Below, one piece after another: positions 8,178-15,686 of a stretch of 64,000 nt of DNA; within the stretch, counting starts at the first letter, position 1; every line of letters begins with the position of its first letter. The stretch spans positions 128,833 to 192,832 of the forward strand of contig JBOFHK010000017.1 of the NCBI GenBank assembly GCA_051649605.1, in the 5' to 3' direction. The translations under genes and the position numbers were made by a program. The notes beneath the pieces are model-generated. The model was not told where the DNA came from. It saw only the letters and a program-made list of their open reading frames with translations, and did not search any database. This DNA comes from Brevinema_A sp051649605 (GTDB lineage: Bacteria; Spirochaetota; Brevinematia; Brevinematales; Brevinemataceae).

Positions 8178-8205
8178 TTGCACGCTCTATCCCATAATCT
8201 ATAAT
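8178..8205 (+). promoter_or_regulatory. Internal promoter before rplR, overlapping a hairpin
   Basis: TTGCAC at 8178-8183 and TATAAT at 8200-8205 are separated by 16 bases, a good sigma-70 match inside an otherwise compact operon. Transcription would begin near 8212, ahead of rplR at 8255. The same gap holds an inverted repeat (ACGCTCTAT 8182-8190 against ATAGAGTGT 8214-8222, one G-U pair) with a nested ATAAT/ATTAT pair. The hairpin could act in read-through transcripts only. Confidence 0.5.
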
Positions 8206-8254
8206 AATTATGAATAGAGTGTTCACTTCTTAGAGTAAATAAAAGGAGTAATTC

Positions 8255-8620
8255 ATGATTAATATCGTGGCTGATAAAACAAGACGCTATAAAAAACGAA
8301 AGTTACGAAGCCGAAAAAATCTTCTTGTATCGGAAGATCGACCTCGTTTAACCGTTTTTCGATCTAATAAATACTTATATGCACAAGTATTAGACAAATC
8401 TAATAAAGTATTAGCTTCTTTTTCTTCAATATCCAATGAATTAGGTAGTAAAAAAATCAGTGGTAATACCGAAGCTGCTGCTATTATTGGACAAAAAATT
8501 GGAGAAAAATTGAAAATATTAAATATCACAAAGGTCGTATTCGACCGAAACGGTTATTTGTATCACGGAAAGATTAAAGCGTTAGCTGATGCTTGCCGTA
8601 ATACAGGAATCGAATTCTAA
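8255..8620 (+). CDS. rplR: 50S ribosomal protein L18
   Basis: L18 links 5S rRNA to the central protuberance of the 50S subunit. The 121-residue product has RPRLTVFRSNKYLYAQVLD in the first half and the C-terminal signature VVFDRNGYLYHGKIKALADA. AAAGGAG precedes ATG 8255. It follows an unusually long 90-bp gap after rplF that contains its own probable promoter. Confidence 0.96.
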   Translation: MINIVADKTRRYKKRKLRSRKNLLVSEDRPRLTVFRSNKYLYAQVLDKSNKVLASFSSISNELGSKKISGNTEAAAIIGQKIGEKLKILNITKVVFDRNGYLYHGKIKALADACRNTGIEF

Positions 8621-8635
8621 GGGCGAGGAGATAAG

Positions 8636-9265
8636 ATGGCTGAGATTCAAGAACTACAAACAGAATCGTTAGAAGGAATAGACACTCCTGTAGAACAAAC
8701 TTCTAAAGAAAGACCTTCTCGTGGTGGAAGAAACAATAAAAACAACAATAGAAGAGATCGTAGAGAAAAACCAGATACTGTAGCTTCGGAATGGGAAGAA
8801 AAAGTAGTAAGCCTAAGACGAGCAACAAAAGTAATTTCTGGGGGACGTCGATTCCGTTTTAATGCTATGGTTGTTGTTGGAAACAAAAAAGGACAAGTAG
8901 GTTTAGGCTATGGAAAAGCAAATGAGATTGCCGATGCTATTAAAAAAGCAAAAGATAAGGCTATCGCTAATGCTTTTACAATTCGACTCAAAGGAGCAAC
9001 GATTCCTCATGAAATTCTAGGGGAATATAAAGCTTCTCGAATTCTCATGAAACCTGCAACCAAAGGAACAGGGGTGATTGCAGGTGGTGCAGTGCGTCCT
9101 GTGCTTGAATTGTTAGGAGTCCATGATATTCTTACAAAATCGTTAAGATCATCAAACCCTATCAACCTTATTAAAGCGACTTTTAACGGATTAACACGAT
9201 TGTATAGTATTGAAGATATTGCTACAAAACGTGGAAAAACAGTAACTGAATTGTTTTCCAAATAA
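8636..9265 (+). CDS. rpsE: 30S ribosomal protein S5 with N-terminal extension
   Basis: S5 is a fidelity protein at the mRNA entry channel. The family core starts at about residue 54 (WEEKVVSLRRATKVISGGRR), with GNKKGQVGLGYGKA and the C-terminal domain. Ahead of it are about 50 extra residues: an acidic start followed by a stretch rich in Arg, Asn and Gly (RGGRNNKNNNRRDRRE). The total of 209 residues exceeds the usual 165-170. The start is fixed by GCGAGGAG. L15 follows after 15 bp with no room for rpmD. Confidence 0.95.
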   Translation: MAEIQELQTESLEGIDTPVEQTSKERPSRGGRNNKNNNRRDRREKPDTVASEWEEKVVSLRRATKVISGGRRFRFNAMVVVGNKKGQVGLGYGKANEIADAIKKAKDKAIANAFTIRLKGATIPHEILGEYKASRILMKPATKGTGVIAGGAVRPVLELLGVHDILTKSLRSSNPINLIKATFNGLTRLYSIEDIATKRGKTVTELFSK

Positions 9266-9280
9266 ATAGAGGGGCGCAAA

Positions 9281-9739
9281 ATGGGTCATATTGAACTGAT
9301 AGCAAATGAAGGCGCTTCAAAGAAGCGTAAGCGAGTAGGTCGCGGTACAGGAAATGGTACAGGGAAAACCTGCGGAAAAGGTCATAAAGGGCAAAAAGCT
9401 CGATCTGGCGGTGGAGTACCGTTATATTTTGAAGGGGGGCAAATGCCTCTTTACAGACGTACTCCAAAAAGAGGTTTTAAAAACATTTTTAAAGTTGTTA
9501 ATAATGTTATCAACTTAGAGTCTCTTAACGCTTTTCCTGATGGTTCGGAGATTACCCCAGATTTACTTTGTAAAGCTGGTCTTATTAAAGATAATGGGAA
9601 TCCTATTAAATTATTAGCACGGGGATTTGGTGATGTTACCTTTACTGCAAAAAATATTAGAGTTCATGCTCATAAAACTTCTGAAACAGCAAAAAACATC
9701 TTAGAAAAATCTGGTGCAACAATTGTGATGATCGGATAA
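9281..9739 (+). CDS. rplO: 50S ribosomal protein L15
   Basis: L15 is a late-assembling 50S protein. The 152-residue product has the glycine-rich basic N-terminal region (RVGRGTGNGTGKTCGKGHKG), GGQMPLYRRTPKRGF, and the C-terminal KNIRVHAHK segment. AGAGGGG lies before the ATG. In most bacteria rpmD (L30) would stand between rpsE and this gene; here it is absent. Confidence 0.95.
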   Translation: MGHIELIANEGASKKRKRVGRGTGNGTGKTCGKGHKGQKARSGGGVPLYFEGGQMPLYRRTPKRGFKNIFKVVNNVINLESLNAFPDGSEITPDLLCKAGLIKDNGNPIKLLARGFGDVTFTAKNIRVHAHKTSETAKNILEKSGATIVMIG

Positions 9740-9756
9740 ATTGTTAAGAAGGTGAT

Positions 9757-11046
9757 ATGTCTGTTTTAATAAATATGTTCCGAATTGAGGAATTGAGAAA
9801 ACGTCTTTTTTTCACATTGAGTGTTATGATCGTTGTTCGTATTGGCACTCAAATTCCTGTACCTGGAGTACAGCTTAATAATTTATTAGCTGCGATTGGT
9901 ACGGAATCCAACAGTTTTCTTGCTTTTGTTAATTTGTTGAGTGGTGGAGCGTTAGAAAGAGCATCGATTTTTGCACTTGGAGTGATGCCTTATATTACAT
10001 CTAGTATTATTATGCAACTGCTAACGGTTATTATTCCCGCATTAGAAAAAACGGCAAAAGAAGGTCCTGAAGGGCGTAGAAAAATTCATCAATTTTCTCG
10101 TATTGGTACCTTGATTGTGGCATCACTACAGGGGATTATTTATGGAAGTTATCTTGTCCAGTTTAATAATCAAACTTCCTTACCTTTTATCCTATTAAGC
10201 TCTACGCAATTTGTTATTTTATTTACCGTATCGGTAGCTACAGGAACTTATGTGTTAATGTGGTTAGGAGAACAGATCACCGAAAAAGGACTGGGGAATG
10301 GTGTTTCGATTATTATTTTAAGTGGTATTATTGCTCGTTTTCCACAGGCATTTTACACCTTTATTAATCGGCCACAAGATCCTATCATGGCTTTGCTTTT
10401 AGTTGTGATGTTTATAGCAATCATTATGGCTGTTGTTTTTGAAGAGATGGCACTTCGTAAAATCCCTGTACAATATTCCCGAGGGGGAGCAATGGCTGGA
10501 CCTTCTTTTTTACCATTTAAAGTAAACCCCACCAACGTTATTCCAATTATTTTTGCTTCTACAGTGTTAGTATTTCCTATTCAGTTATCTCAGTGGTTTG
10601 GTACGAGAGCTCCTTGGCTTAACGCAGTATCACAAGCACTACAACCTGGAGAATTATGGTATTCTATTGTTTATTTTTCTTTAATTTTGTTTTTTGCCTT
10701 TTTCTATATAGAAATTGAGCTTAATCCTCATGATATTTCTGAAAATTTACGAAGACAAAACGCTTTTATTCCTGGAGTGAGACCAGGACAAGAAACAGAA
10801 GTATTTATTTCTAATACCTTATACAATCTTACGTTACCTGGTGCTGCTTTTATAGGACTGATTGCTTTATTACCAACGTTTATTGTTAACCGTCTGCGTG
10901 TTCCTGCTGATATTGCTTATTTGATGGGAGGGACTTCGTTAATTATTATTGTTGGGGTTTCTTTAAATACACTGAGACAGATAGAATCTTTTCTTACGAT
11001 GAATCATAAAGAAGGTTTCTTAAGCCCAAAAAAGAGAACATATTAA
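9757..11046 (+). CDS. secY: Preprotein translocase subunit SecY
   Basis: SecY forms the protein-conducting channel of the inner membrane with SecE and SecG. The 429-residue product has the expected ten hydrophobic segments, the plug-region signature (ALGVMPYITSSIIMQLL, about residues 72-88), the second signature TEKGLGNGVSIIILSGI and the cytosolic loop ENLRRQNAFIPGVRPG. It is encoded in the usual position after rplO and is followed 1 bp later by adk. Confidence 0.97.
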   Translation: MSVLINMFRIEELRKRLFFTLSVMIVVRIGTQIPVPGVQLNNLLAAIGTESNSFLAFVNLLSGGALERASIFALGVMPYITSSIIMQLLTVIIPALEKTAKEGPEGRRKIHQFSRIGTLIVASLQGIIYGSYLVQFNNQTSLPFILLSSTQFVILFTVSVATGTYVLMWLGEQITEKGLGNGVSIIILSGIIARFPQAFYTFINRPQDPIMALLLVVMFIAIIMAVVFEEMALRKIPVQYSRGGAMAGPSFLPFKVNPTNVIPIIFASTVLVFPIQLSQWFGTRAPWLNAVSQALQPGELWYSIVYFSLILFFAFFYIEIELNPHDISENLRRQNAFIPGVRPGQETEVFISNTLYNLTLPGAAFIGLIALLPTFIVNRLRVPADIAYLMGGTSLIIIVGVSLNTLRQIESFLTMNHKEGFLSPKKRTY

Positions 11047-11047
11047 T

Positions 11048-11680
11048 ATGAATAAAAAAATTATCTTTTTAGGGTATCCTGGTTCAGGTAAAGGGACCCA
11101 AAGTTCTTTACTAAGTAAAGAGTTTGGATTTTTTCATTTATCAACTGGTGATGCTTTTCGACAGATGATCAAAGACGGCAAAGGTAAAATTGCAGATCAA
11201 GTCCGAACTTGTCTCAATGAAGGACAACTGGTGTCAGACAACTTAACATTTGAAGTTGTCAAAAACAGTCTTCTGAATTTGGATCAAGATTGGATTCTTG
11301 ATGGGTATCCACGTAATTTAAATCAGGCTAAAATTCTTAATGAATTTTTTCCACCAACTGATGTTATCCTTGTCGAAATTGATGAAAGTATTATTTTTCA
11401 AAGATTAACTGGTAGAAGGCTTGCAAAAAGATCTGGGAAGATGTATAATATATACTTCCATACACCAAAGTTAGAAGGAATCTGCGATGAATCTGGAGAA
11501 GAATTAATTCAGCGTGAAGATGATAAACCTGAAATTGTTCAGAACCGTTTGGATGTTTATCGAACAGAAACCCAACCCCTTATTCAATACTATCAAGATC
11601 AGGGAATTCTTTATAAAATACAGGGGGATTTGCCGATTGAAGAAGTATATCAAAATATAAAGGAGGTTTTAGAACTTTGA
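11048..11680 (+). CDS. adk: Adenylate kinase, long-lid form with lost zinc cysteines
   Basis: Adenylate kinase converts ATP and AMP to two ADP. The P-loop GYPGSGKGTQ (about residues 9-18), the AMP-site STGDAFR and DGYPRN are all present. The 210-residue protein has the long lid, shaped like the zinc-binding form (IYFHTPKLEGICDESGEEL), but three of the four usual cysteines are replaced (LAKRSG instead of VCxxCG, and CDESG instead of CDxCG), so zinc binding is unlikely. It starts one base after secY and overlaps the following infA region. Confidence 0.96.
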   Translation: MNKKIIFLGYPGSGKGTQSSLLSKEFGFFHLSTGDAFRQMIKDGKGKIADQVRTCLNEGQLVSDNLTFEVVKNSLLNLDQDWILDGYPRNLNQAKILNEFFPPTDVILVEIDESIIFQRLTGRRLAKRSGKMYNIYFHTPKLEGICDESGEELIQREDDKPEIVQNRLDVYRTETQPLIQYYQDQGILYKIQGDLPIEEVYQNIKEVLEL

Positions 11681-11901
11681 TGATGGATAAAGAAGATGTT
11701 ATAAAAATTGATGGAATTGTTTTAGAACAAATGCCAGCAGCGGTTTTCAAAGTTGAATTAGAAAACAAGCAACAAATATTGGCACATATTTCTGGCAAAA
11801 TGAGGATTAATCATATTAAAATTTTAGCCGGGGATAAGGTTAGCTTAGAACTTTCTCCTTATGATCTAACAAAAGGGAGAATTGTATATCGTTATAAATA
11901 G
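11680..11901 (+). CDS. infA: Translation initiation factor IF-1
   Basis: IF-1 binds the 30S A site during initiation. The product is 73 residues and one OB fold, with DGIVLEQMPAAVFKVELENKQ, HISGKMR and the closing KGRIVYRYK that match the family. The start is uncertain: ATG 11680 overlaps the adk stop by one base, ATG 11683 is the next codon, and TTG 11677 is the one closest to ideal spacing from AGGAGG (11661-11666). Whichever is used, translation is probably coupled to adk. Confidence 0.93.
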   Translation: MMDKEDVIKIDGIVLEQMPAAVFKVELENKQQILAHISGKMRINHIKILAGDKVSLELSPYDLTKGRIVYRYK

Positions 11902-11913
11902 AGAGGCTATTTC

Positions 11914-12042
11914 ATGAAAGTGAGAGCATCAGTAAAACCTATGTGTGAAAAATGTCGCACCATTTTAAGACATGGGATTCTTAGAGTTATTTGTGAGAAT
12001 CCAAAACACAAACAAAGACAAAAAGGTCAAAAAAGAAGCTAA
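11914..12042 (+). CDS. rpmJ: 50S ribosomal protein L36
   Basis: L36 is the smallest 50S protein and a zinc ribbon. This short frame encodes 42 residues: it begins MKVRASVKPMCEKC and ends with VICENPKHKQRQKGQKRS. The ligands C11, C14, C27 and H32 are all present, so this is the zinc-binding form. The tail is five residues longer than in the common 37-residue version. GAGAGG precedes the ATG. It lies between infA and rpsM, its usual location. Confidence 0.94.
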   Translation: MKVRASVKPMCEKCRTILRHGILRVICENPKHKQRQKGQKRS

Positions 12043-12053
12043 GGGAGGAATCC

Positions 12054-12419
12054 ATGGCACGTATTGCCGGAAGAGAAGTACCAAATAATAAAGCAGCGTG
12101 GATCGGACTCACTTATGTTTATGGGATTGGAAGACATTCTGCATTAAAAATTTTAGATCTTATAAAGATTGAAAAATCAAAAAAAATTGGTGAACTATCA
12201 GAAGAAGAATTAAATCTTATTCGTGAAGAGATTGATAAAAGCTTTAAAGTGGAAGGCGATCTCAGAACAGAACGTTCTATGAATATCAAAAGACTTATTG
12301 ATATTGGCTCTTATAGAGGATTGCGACATAAAAAAAGATTACCTGTCCGAGGTCAACGTACTAGAACAAATGCACGCTCTTGGAAAGGGGGTCGTGCAAA
12401 TGCGATTAAAAAGAAGTAA
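12054..12419 (+). CDS. rpsM: 30S ribosomal protein S13
   Basis: S13 is a 30S head protein that contacts the P-site tRNA and the B1 bridges. The 121-residue product begins ARIAGREVPNNK, carries the YGIGRHSALKIL helix-hairpin-helix region, and ends with the basic signature RGLRHKKRLPVRGQRTRTNAR. A GGGAGG site precedes the ATG. It opens the alpha part of the operon, followed by rpsK and rpoA. Confidence 0.96.
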   Translation: MARIAGREVPNNKAAWIGLTYVYGIGRHSALKILDLIKIEKSKKIGELSEEELNLIREEIDKSFKVEGDLRTERSMNIKRLIDIGSYRGLRHKKRLPVRGQRTRTNARSWKGGRANAIKKK

Positions 12420-12431
12420 GAAGGTGATGTA

Positions 12432-12827
12432 ATGGCAACCAAAGCAAAAAGCTCCACTAAGAGAAAAAAAGAGAAAAAAAACATCCTTGAAGGAATCGTT
12501 CATATTCAAGCAACTTTTAATAATACATTGGTAACCGTTACTGATATGAATGGAAATACCATTTCTTGGGCTAGTTCTGGGGTCGGTGGCTTTAAAGGCA
12601 CTAAAAAAGGTACTCCATTCGCAGCTCAGTTAGCTTGTGAAAAAGCTATGGAAGGGGCGGTCTTTCATGGTCTTCAGAACGCACATATTCGCGTGAAAGG
12701 GCCAGGGCCGGGTCGTGAATCTGCAATTAGAGCAGTCGATTTAGCGGGAGTACACGTGAAAAGTCTTCGTGATGTAACTCCAATCCCTCATAATGGATGC
12801 CGTCCTCGTAAAAAACGACGCGTCTAA
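12432..12827 (+). CDS. rpsK: 30S ribosomal protein S11
   Basis: S11 lies on the 30S platform beside the E-site codon. The 131-residue product has a basic start (about 20 residues), the HIQATFNNTLVTVTDMNGN segment, and the signature VKGPGPGRESAIRA followed by DVTPIPHNGCRPRKKRRV. All family elements are present. AAGGTG precedes ATG 12432. rpoA follows after a 28-bp gap. Confidence 0.97.
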   Translation: MATKAKSSTKRKKEKKNILEGIVHIQATFNNTLVTVTDMNGNTISWASSGVGGFKGTKKGTPFAAQLACEKAMEGAVFHGLQNAHIRVKGPGPGRESAIRAVDLAGVHVKSLRDVTPIPHNGCRPRKKRRV

Positions 12828-12855
12828 TCATACATTATTATTAGGAAGGTAGGTT

Positions 12856-13821
12856 ATGGCGCATAGAGAATTGTTAAAAGATTTAATTCTCCCTTATGAA
12901 CTAAAATATCAACATAGTACATATAACAATACTTATGGAAAATTTTATATTTACCCTTTTGATAAAGGCGTGGGTGTAACGATTGCTAATTCCTTAAGAA
13001 GAACGTTACTTAGTGCTATTCCGGGATACGCTTTTGCTTCTGTAAAAATTGAAGGCGTAAATCATGAATTTGATTCTATTCCTGGAGTAAAAGAAGATAT
13101 TACCGATATTATTTTGGCTCTTAAAAAGGTTTCGGTTTTTTTAACAGACCAGAGTAATAAAAAACATATTCGCGTTGAAAAAAAAGGGGCAGGGTATCTT
13201 ACTGCTGGAGATTTTCAAGTTGATCCTACAGTAGAAATCGCTAATCCCGATCTTTTAATTGCTACATTAGAAGATTCTGCTCATATTATTCTAGAATTGG
13301 ATATTGAGTTTGGTCGAGGTTATCGCTCTGCAGAAGATGCCTTGGCTCAGATCGATGAAATCTCTGTTATTCCTATTGATGCTATTTTTTCACCTGTTGA
13401 CCGTGTAAATTTTTTGATTGAAGAATTTCGAGTCGGAGAAAAAACGGACTGTGAAAAAATTGTATTAGAAGTTTGGACAGGAGGAACAATTAATCCTATC
13501 GATGCAGTGGCTGACGCTTCTTTTATTCTTAAAAGCTACTTCTCCATGTTTATGAATTTTGAAGCAGTGGAAACTGTAGTAATGCCAGGGATTGCCGAGA
13601 GCTCTAGTGTTGAAGAAGAAGTTCTTATGAAAACCGTAGAAAGTCTGGATCTTTCTGTACGGTCTTTGAATTGTCTGCAAAGTGAACATATTGCTACGAT
13701 AGGACAATTACTCACCTATTCAAAAGAAGATTTGATGAAAATCAAAAACTTTGGTAGAAAATCATTAGTAGAAATTGATGAAAAACTTTCCATGTATAAC
13801 CTTAAGATTAAAGAAGATTAA
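12856..13821 (+). CDS. rpoA: RNA polymerase subunit alpha
   Basis: The alpha subunit dimerises to nucleate RNA polymerase and contacts promoters and activators. The 321-residue product has the N-terminal assembly domain (GVTIANSLRRTLLSAIPGYA near residues 37-56; EGVNHEFDSIPGVKED), a short linker, and the C-terminal domain with LSVRSLNCL and IKNFGRKSLVEIDEKL (helix-hairpin-helix). It is complete. AAGGTAGG lies ahead of its ATG. Confidence 0.97.
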   Translation: MAHRELLKDLILPYELKYQHSTYNNTYGKFYIYPFDKGVGVTIANSLRRTLLSAIPGYAFASVKIEGVNHEFDSIPGVKEDITDIILALKKVSVFLTDQSNKKHIRVEKKGAGYLTAGDFQVDPTVEIANPDLLIATLEDSAHIILELDIEFGRGYRSAEDALAQIDEISVIPIDAIFSPVDRVNFLIEEFRVGEKTDCEKIVLEVWTGGTINPIDAVADASFILKSYFSMFMNFEAVETVVMPGIAESSSVEEEVLMKTVESLDLSVRSLNCLQSEHIATIGQLLTYSKEDLMKIKNFGRKSLVEIDEKLSMYNLKIKED

Positions 13822-13861
13822 TGTTTTTCTATAAATTAACAAAAAATTAAGGAGCTTAATG

Positions 13862-14221
13862 ATGCGTCATGGTAAAAAAATTGCAAAACTCAGTCGTACA
13901 AGAAGTGCTCGTAGTGCTCTTTTTCGTAATCTTGCTCAATCCTTGTTTAAGTATGAAAGTATAAAAACGACACTTACTAAGGCTAAAGCACTCAGACCTA
14001 TTGCAGAAAAGATAATTACTAAAGCGAAAACGAAGGATCTTCATCATCGAAGACAAATTCTTGCTAAAGTATATGATAAAAAGATTGTTGTCAAATTATT
14101 TGATGATATTGCTCCTCGTTTTGTAAATCGTAATGGTGGATATCTCCGAATTACAAAATTAGGTCAACGTCAAACTGACGGTACTGAAATGGCTATAGTT
14201 GACTTTGTTGATGGCGAATAA
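13862..14221 (+). CDS. rplQ: 50S ribosomal protein L17
   Basis: L17 binds 23S rRNA near the exit tunnel and closes the operon. The 119-residue product begins MRHGKKIAKLSRTRSARSALFRNL, where bacterial L17 starts MRH; ATG 13859 one codon earlier is an alternative, as AAGGAG is close to both. The rest shows ITKAKTKDLHHRRQIL and the C-terminal GGYLRITKLGQRQTDGTEMA. A strong terminator follows at 14228-14256. Confidence 0.95.
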   Translation: MRHGKKIAKLSRTRSARSALFRNLAQSLFKYESIKTTLTKAKALRPIAEKIITKAKTKDLHHRRQILAKVYDKKIVVKLFDDIAPRFVNRNGGYLRITKLGQRQTDGTEMAIVDFVDGE

Positions 14222-14227
14222 ATTTAT

Positions 14228-14256
14228 AAAAAACCTCTCATAATGAGAGGTTTTTT
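14228..14256. terminator. Bidirectional terminator between rplQ and prs
   Basis: A 13-bp perfect stem (AAAAAACCTCTCA at 14228-14240, TGAGAGGTTTTTT at 14244-14256) with a TAA loop. The A-run on one side and T-run on the other make it a Rho-independent terminator in both directions, ending the ribosomal operon on the plus strand and prs on the minus strand. Confidence 0.9.
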
Positions 14257-14271
14257 ATTATCTTATTAGAT

Positions 14272-15249
14272 CTATACTTTTTTATTTTCATCGAAAAATA
14301 GTTCTCCTATAGGTCGATTCGCATGTATTCTTTCGATTGTTTCACCAAATAATTCAGCAGAACTTAAAATATACAATTTTTTTCCAATTGTTTCTTGTTT
14401 TTCTTTAGGAATTTCGATTGTATCAGTAATAATAATACTATCTGCGGAACTATCTCTAAGTCGTTGGGGAGCATCTTGGGATAAAATACCGTGAGATGCT
14501 AAAACATGTACACTTTTTGCTCCAAGAAACTTCAAACGTTCCGCTGCTTGGCAGATTGTTCCTGCTGTGTCGATCATATCGTCAATAAGAATTGTGTTTT
14601 TTCCTTCTATTTCTCCAACTAAGTTGAGAATTTCCGCTTGATTTTTTCGTTCTCGTCTTTTATCAAAAACGGCAATTCCTGCATTAAGGTGTTTGGCAAA
14701 ATGTCTTGCTCGTTCTAACCCGCCCACATCAGGAGAAACAATGACCCAATCTTGATTGGCTTTTAATTTTTTTTGGACAAAATGAAAGAAAATCGATGAA
14801 GCAAATAGATGATCCACAGGAATATCAAAAAAACCTTGAATTTGAGCAGCGTGGAGATCCATCGTGATAACTCTTGTTACTCCTGCTTCAACAAGGAGAT
14901 TTGCCACTAATTTTGCGGTGATAGGGACTCGGGATTCGGCTTTCCGTTCTTGACGTGCGTATCCAAAATAGGGAATGACTGCACTGATTTGACCAACGGA
15001 GGCTCTTTTTAATGCATCAACAATGACTAAGAGTTCAAAAATATTCTTATGACCAGGATTGGAGGTGGATTGAATAACAAATACATCTCTTCCTCGAATA
15101 TCTTCTTCTATACGGACAAAAATTTCTTGATCGGCGAACTCTGTGATATAGGTTTCTGTAAGAGAGATTCCTGTATATACAGAAATATTCTTTGCTAAAG
15201 AAGGATTACTTCTTCCAGTAATTAATCGAAGTCCTAATTTACTACTCAT
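14272..15249 (-). CDS. prs: Ribose-phosphate pyrophosphokinase (PRPP synthase)
   Basis: The enzyme makes PRPP from ribose 5-phosphate and ATP for nucleotide, His and Trp synthesis. The 325-residue class I protein has FADQEIFVRIEEDIRG, YFGYARQERK (ATP site, about residues 95-104), TMDLHAAQIQGFF and the PRPP loop DDMIDTAGTI (about 220-229). AAGGA stands 6 bases ahead of ATG 15249. It lies downstream of spoVG and a tRNA gene, after a terminator, so either read-through or an unseen promoter must supply its transcript. Confidence 0.97.
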   Translation of the reverse strand: MSSKLGLRLITGRSNPSLAKNISVYTGISLTETYITEFADQEIFVRIEEDIRGRDVFVIQSTSNPGHKNIFELLVIVDALKRASVGQISAVIPYFGYARQERKAESRVPITAKLVANLLVEAGVTRVITMDLHAAQIQGFFDIPVDHLFASSIFFHFVQKKLKANQDWVIVSPDVGGLERARHFAKHLNAGIAVFDKRRERKNQAEILNLVGEIEGKNTILIDDMIDTAGTICQAAERLKFLGAKSVHVLASHGILSQDAPQRLRDSSADSIIITDTIEIPKEKQETIGKKLYILSSAELFGETIERIHANRPIGELFFDENKKV

Positions 15250-15270
15250 AGAAATTCCTTAAGGATAAAT

Positions 15271-15299
15271 AAAAACCCTCTATTAAATGATAGAGGGTT
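15271..15299 (-). terminator. Terminator after tRNA-Gln
   Basis: On the minus strand AACCCTCTAT (15299-15290) and ATAGAGGGTT (15283-15274) form a 10-bp stem followed by T residues. It ends the lolC-lolD-ispE-spoVG-tRNA transcript just before the ribosome binding site of prs, so partial read-through could set prs expression. Confidence 0.75.
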
Positions 15300-15301
15300 A
15301 T

Positions 15302-15373
15302 CTGGGGTGGATGGGATCGAACCACCGAATGTCGATACCAAAAACCGATGCCTTACCACTTGGCGACACCCCA
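15302..15373 (-). tRNA. tRNA-Gln (anticodon UUG)
   Basis: The minus strand folds as a 72-nt tRNA: acceptor TGGGGTG pairs with CACCCCA, with discriminator G at 15302; the anticodon loop reads TTTTTGG with anticodon TTG; the T arm GGTGG-TTCGATC-CCATC is complete with one G-U pair. The 3' CCA is not encoded. It lies between spoVG and prs, 26 bases after the spoVG stop, and is probably cut out of the same transcript. Confidence 0.95.
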
Positions 15374-15399
15374 GTGTTTATTTGAGTTTTTAGCGTAGC

Positions 15400-15654
15400 T
15401 TATTCAGCATAATAAGCTTCTAAAATAGCACTCTGCATACGATCACGGAATTCAGAGTTAATAGGATGAGCAACGTCTTTAAGCTCACCACTTCGTGTTT
15501 TTCGAGAAGGCATTGCAATGAAAAGCCCTTCTCGACCGTCAATAATTTTGATATTATGAATAACAAAATTATCATCGAATGTTATTGAGGCGTATGCTTG
15601 TAATTTGTTAGCATCTCCTTCAACCTTTTTAATACGGATATCTGTAATTTCCAT
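15400..15654 (-). CDS. spoVG: SpoVG, nucleic-acid-binding regulator
   Basis: SpoVG is a small DNA- and RNA-binding regulator; in Borrelia it is known to bind nucleic acids, and in Gram-positive bacteria it affects division and virulence genes. The start at 15654 is fixed by GGGAGGAGG upstream and gives 84 residues beginning MEITDIRIKKVE, typical of the family; an in-frame extension further upstream has no matching site. Family motifs are AYASITFDDNFVIHNIKII and GLFIAMPSRK. It lies 32 bp after ispE, a neighbourhood also seen in Firmicutes. Confidence 0.96.
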   Translation of the reverse strand: MEITDIRIKKVEGDANKLQAYASITFDDNFVIHNIKIIDGREGLFIAMPSRKTRSGELKDVAHPINSEFRDRMQSAILEAYYAE

Positions 15655-15686
15655 AGTAGCCTCCTCCCACATCCATATGATGCTGT

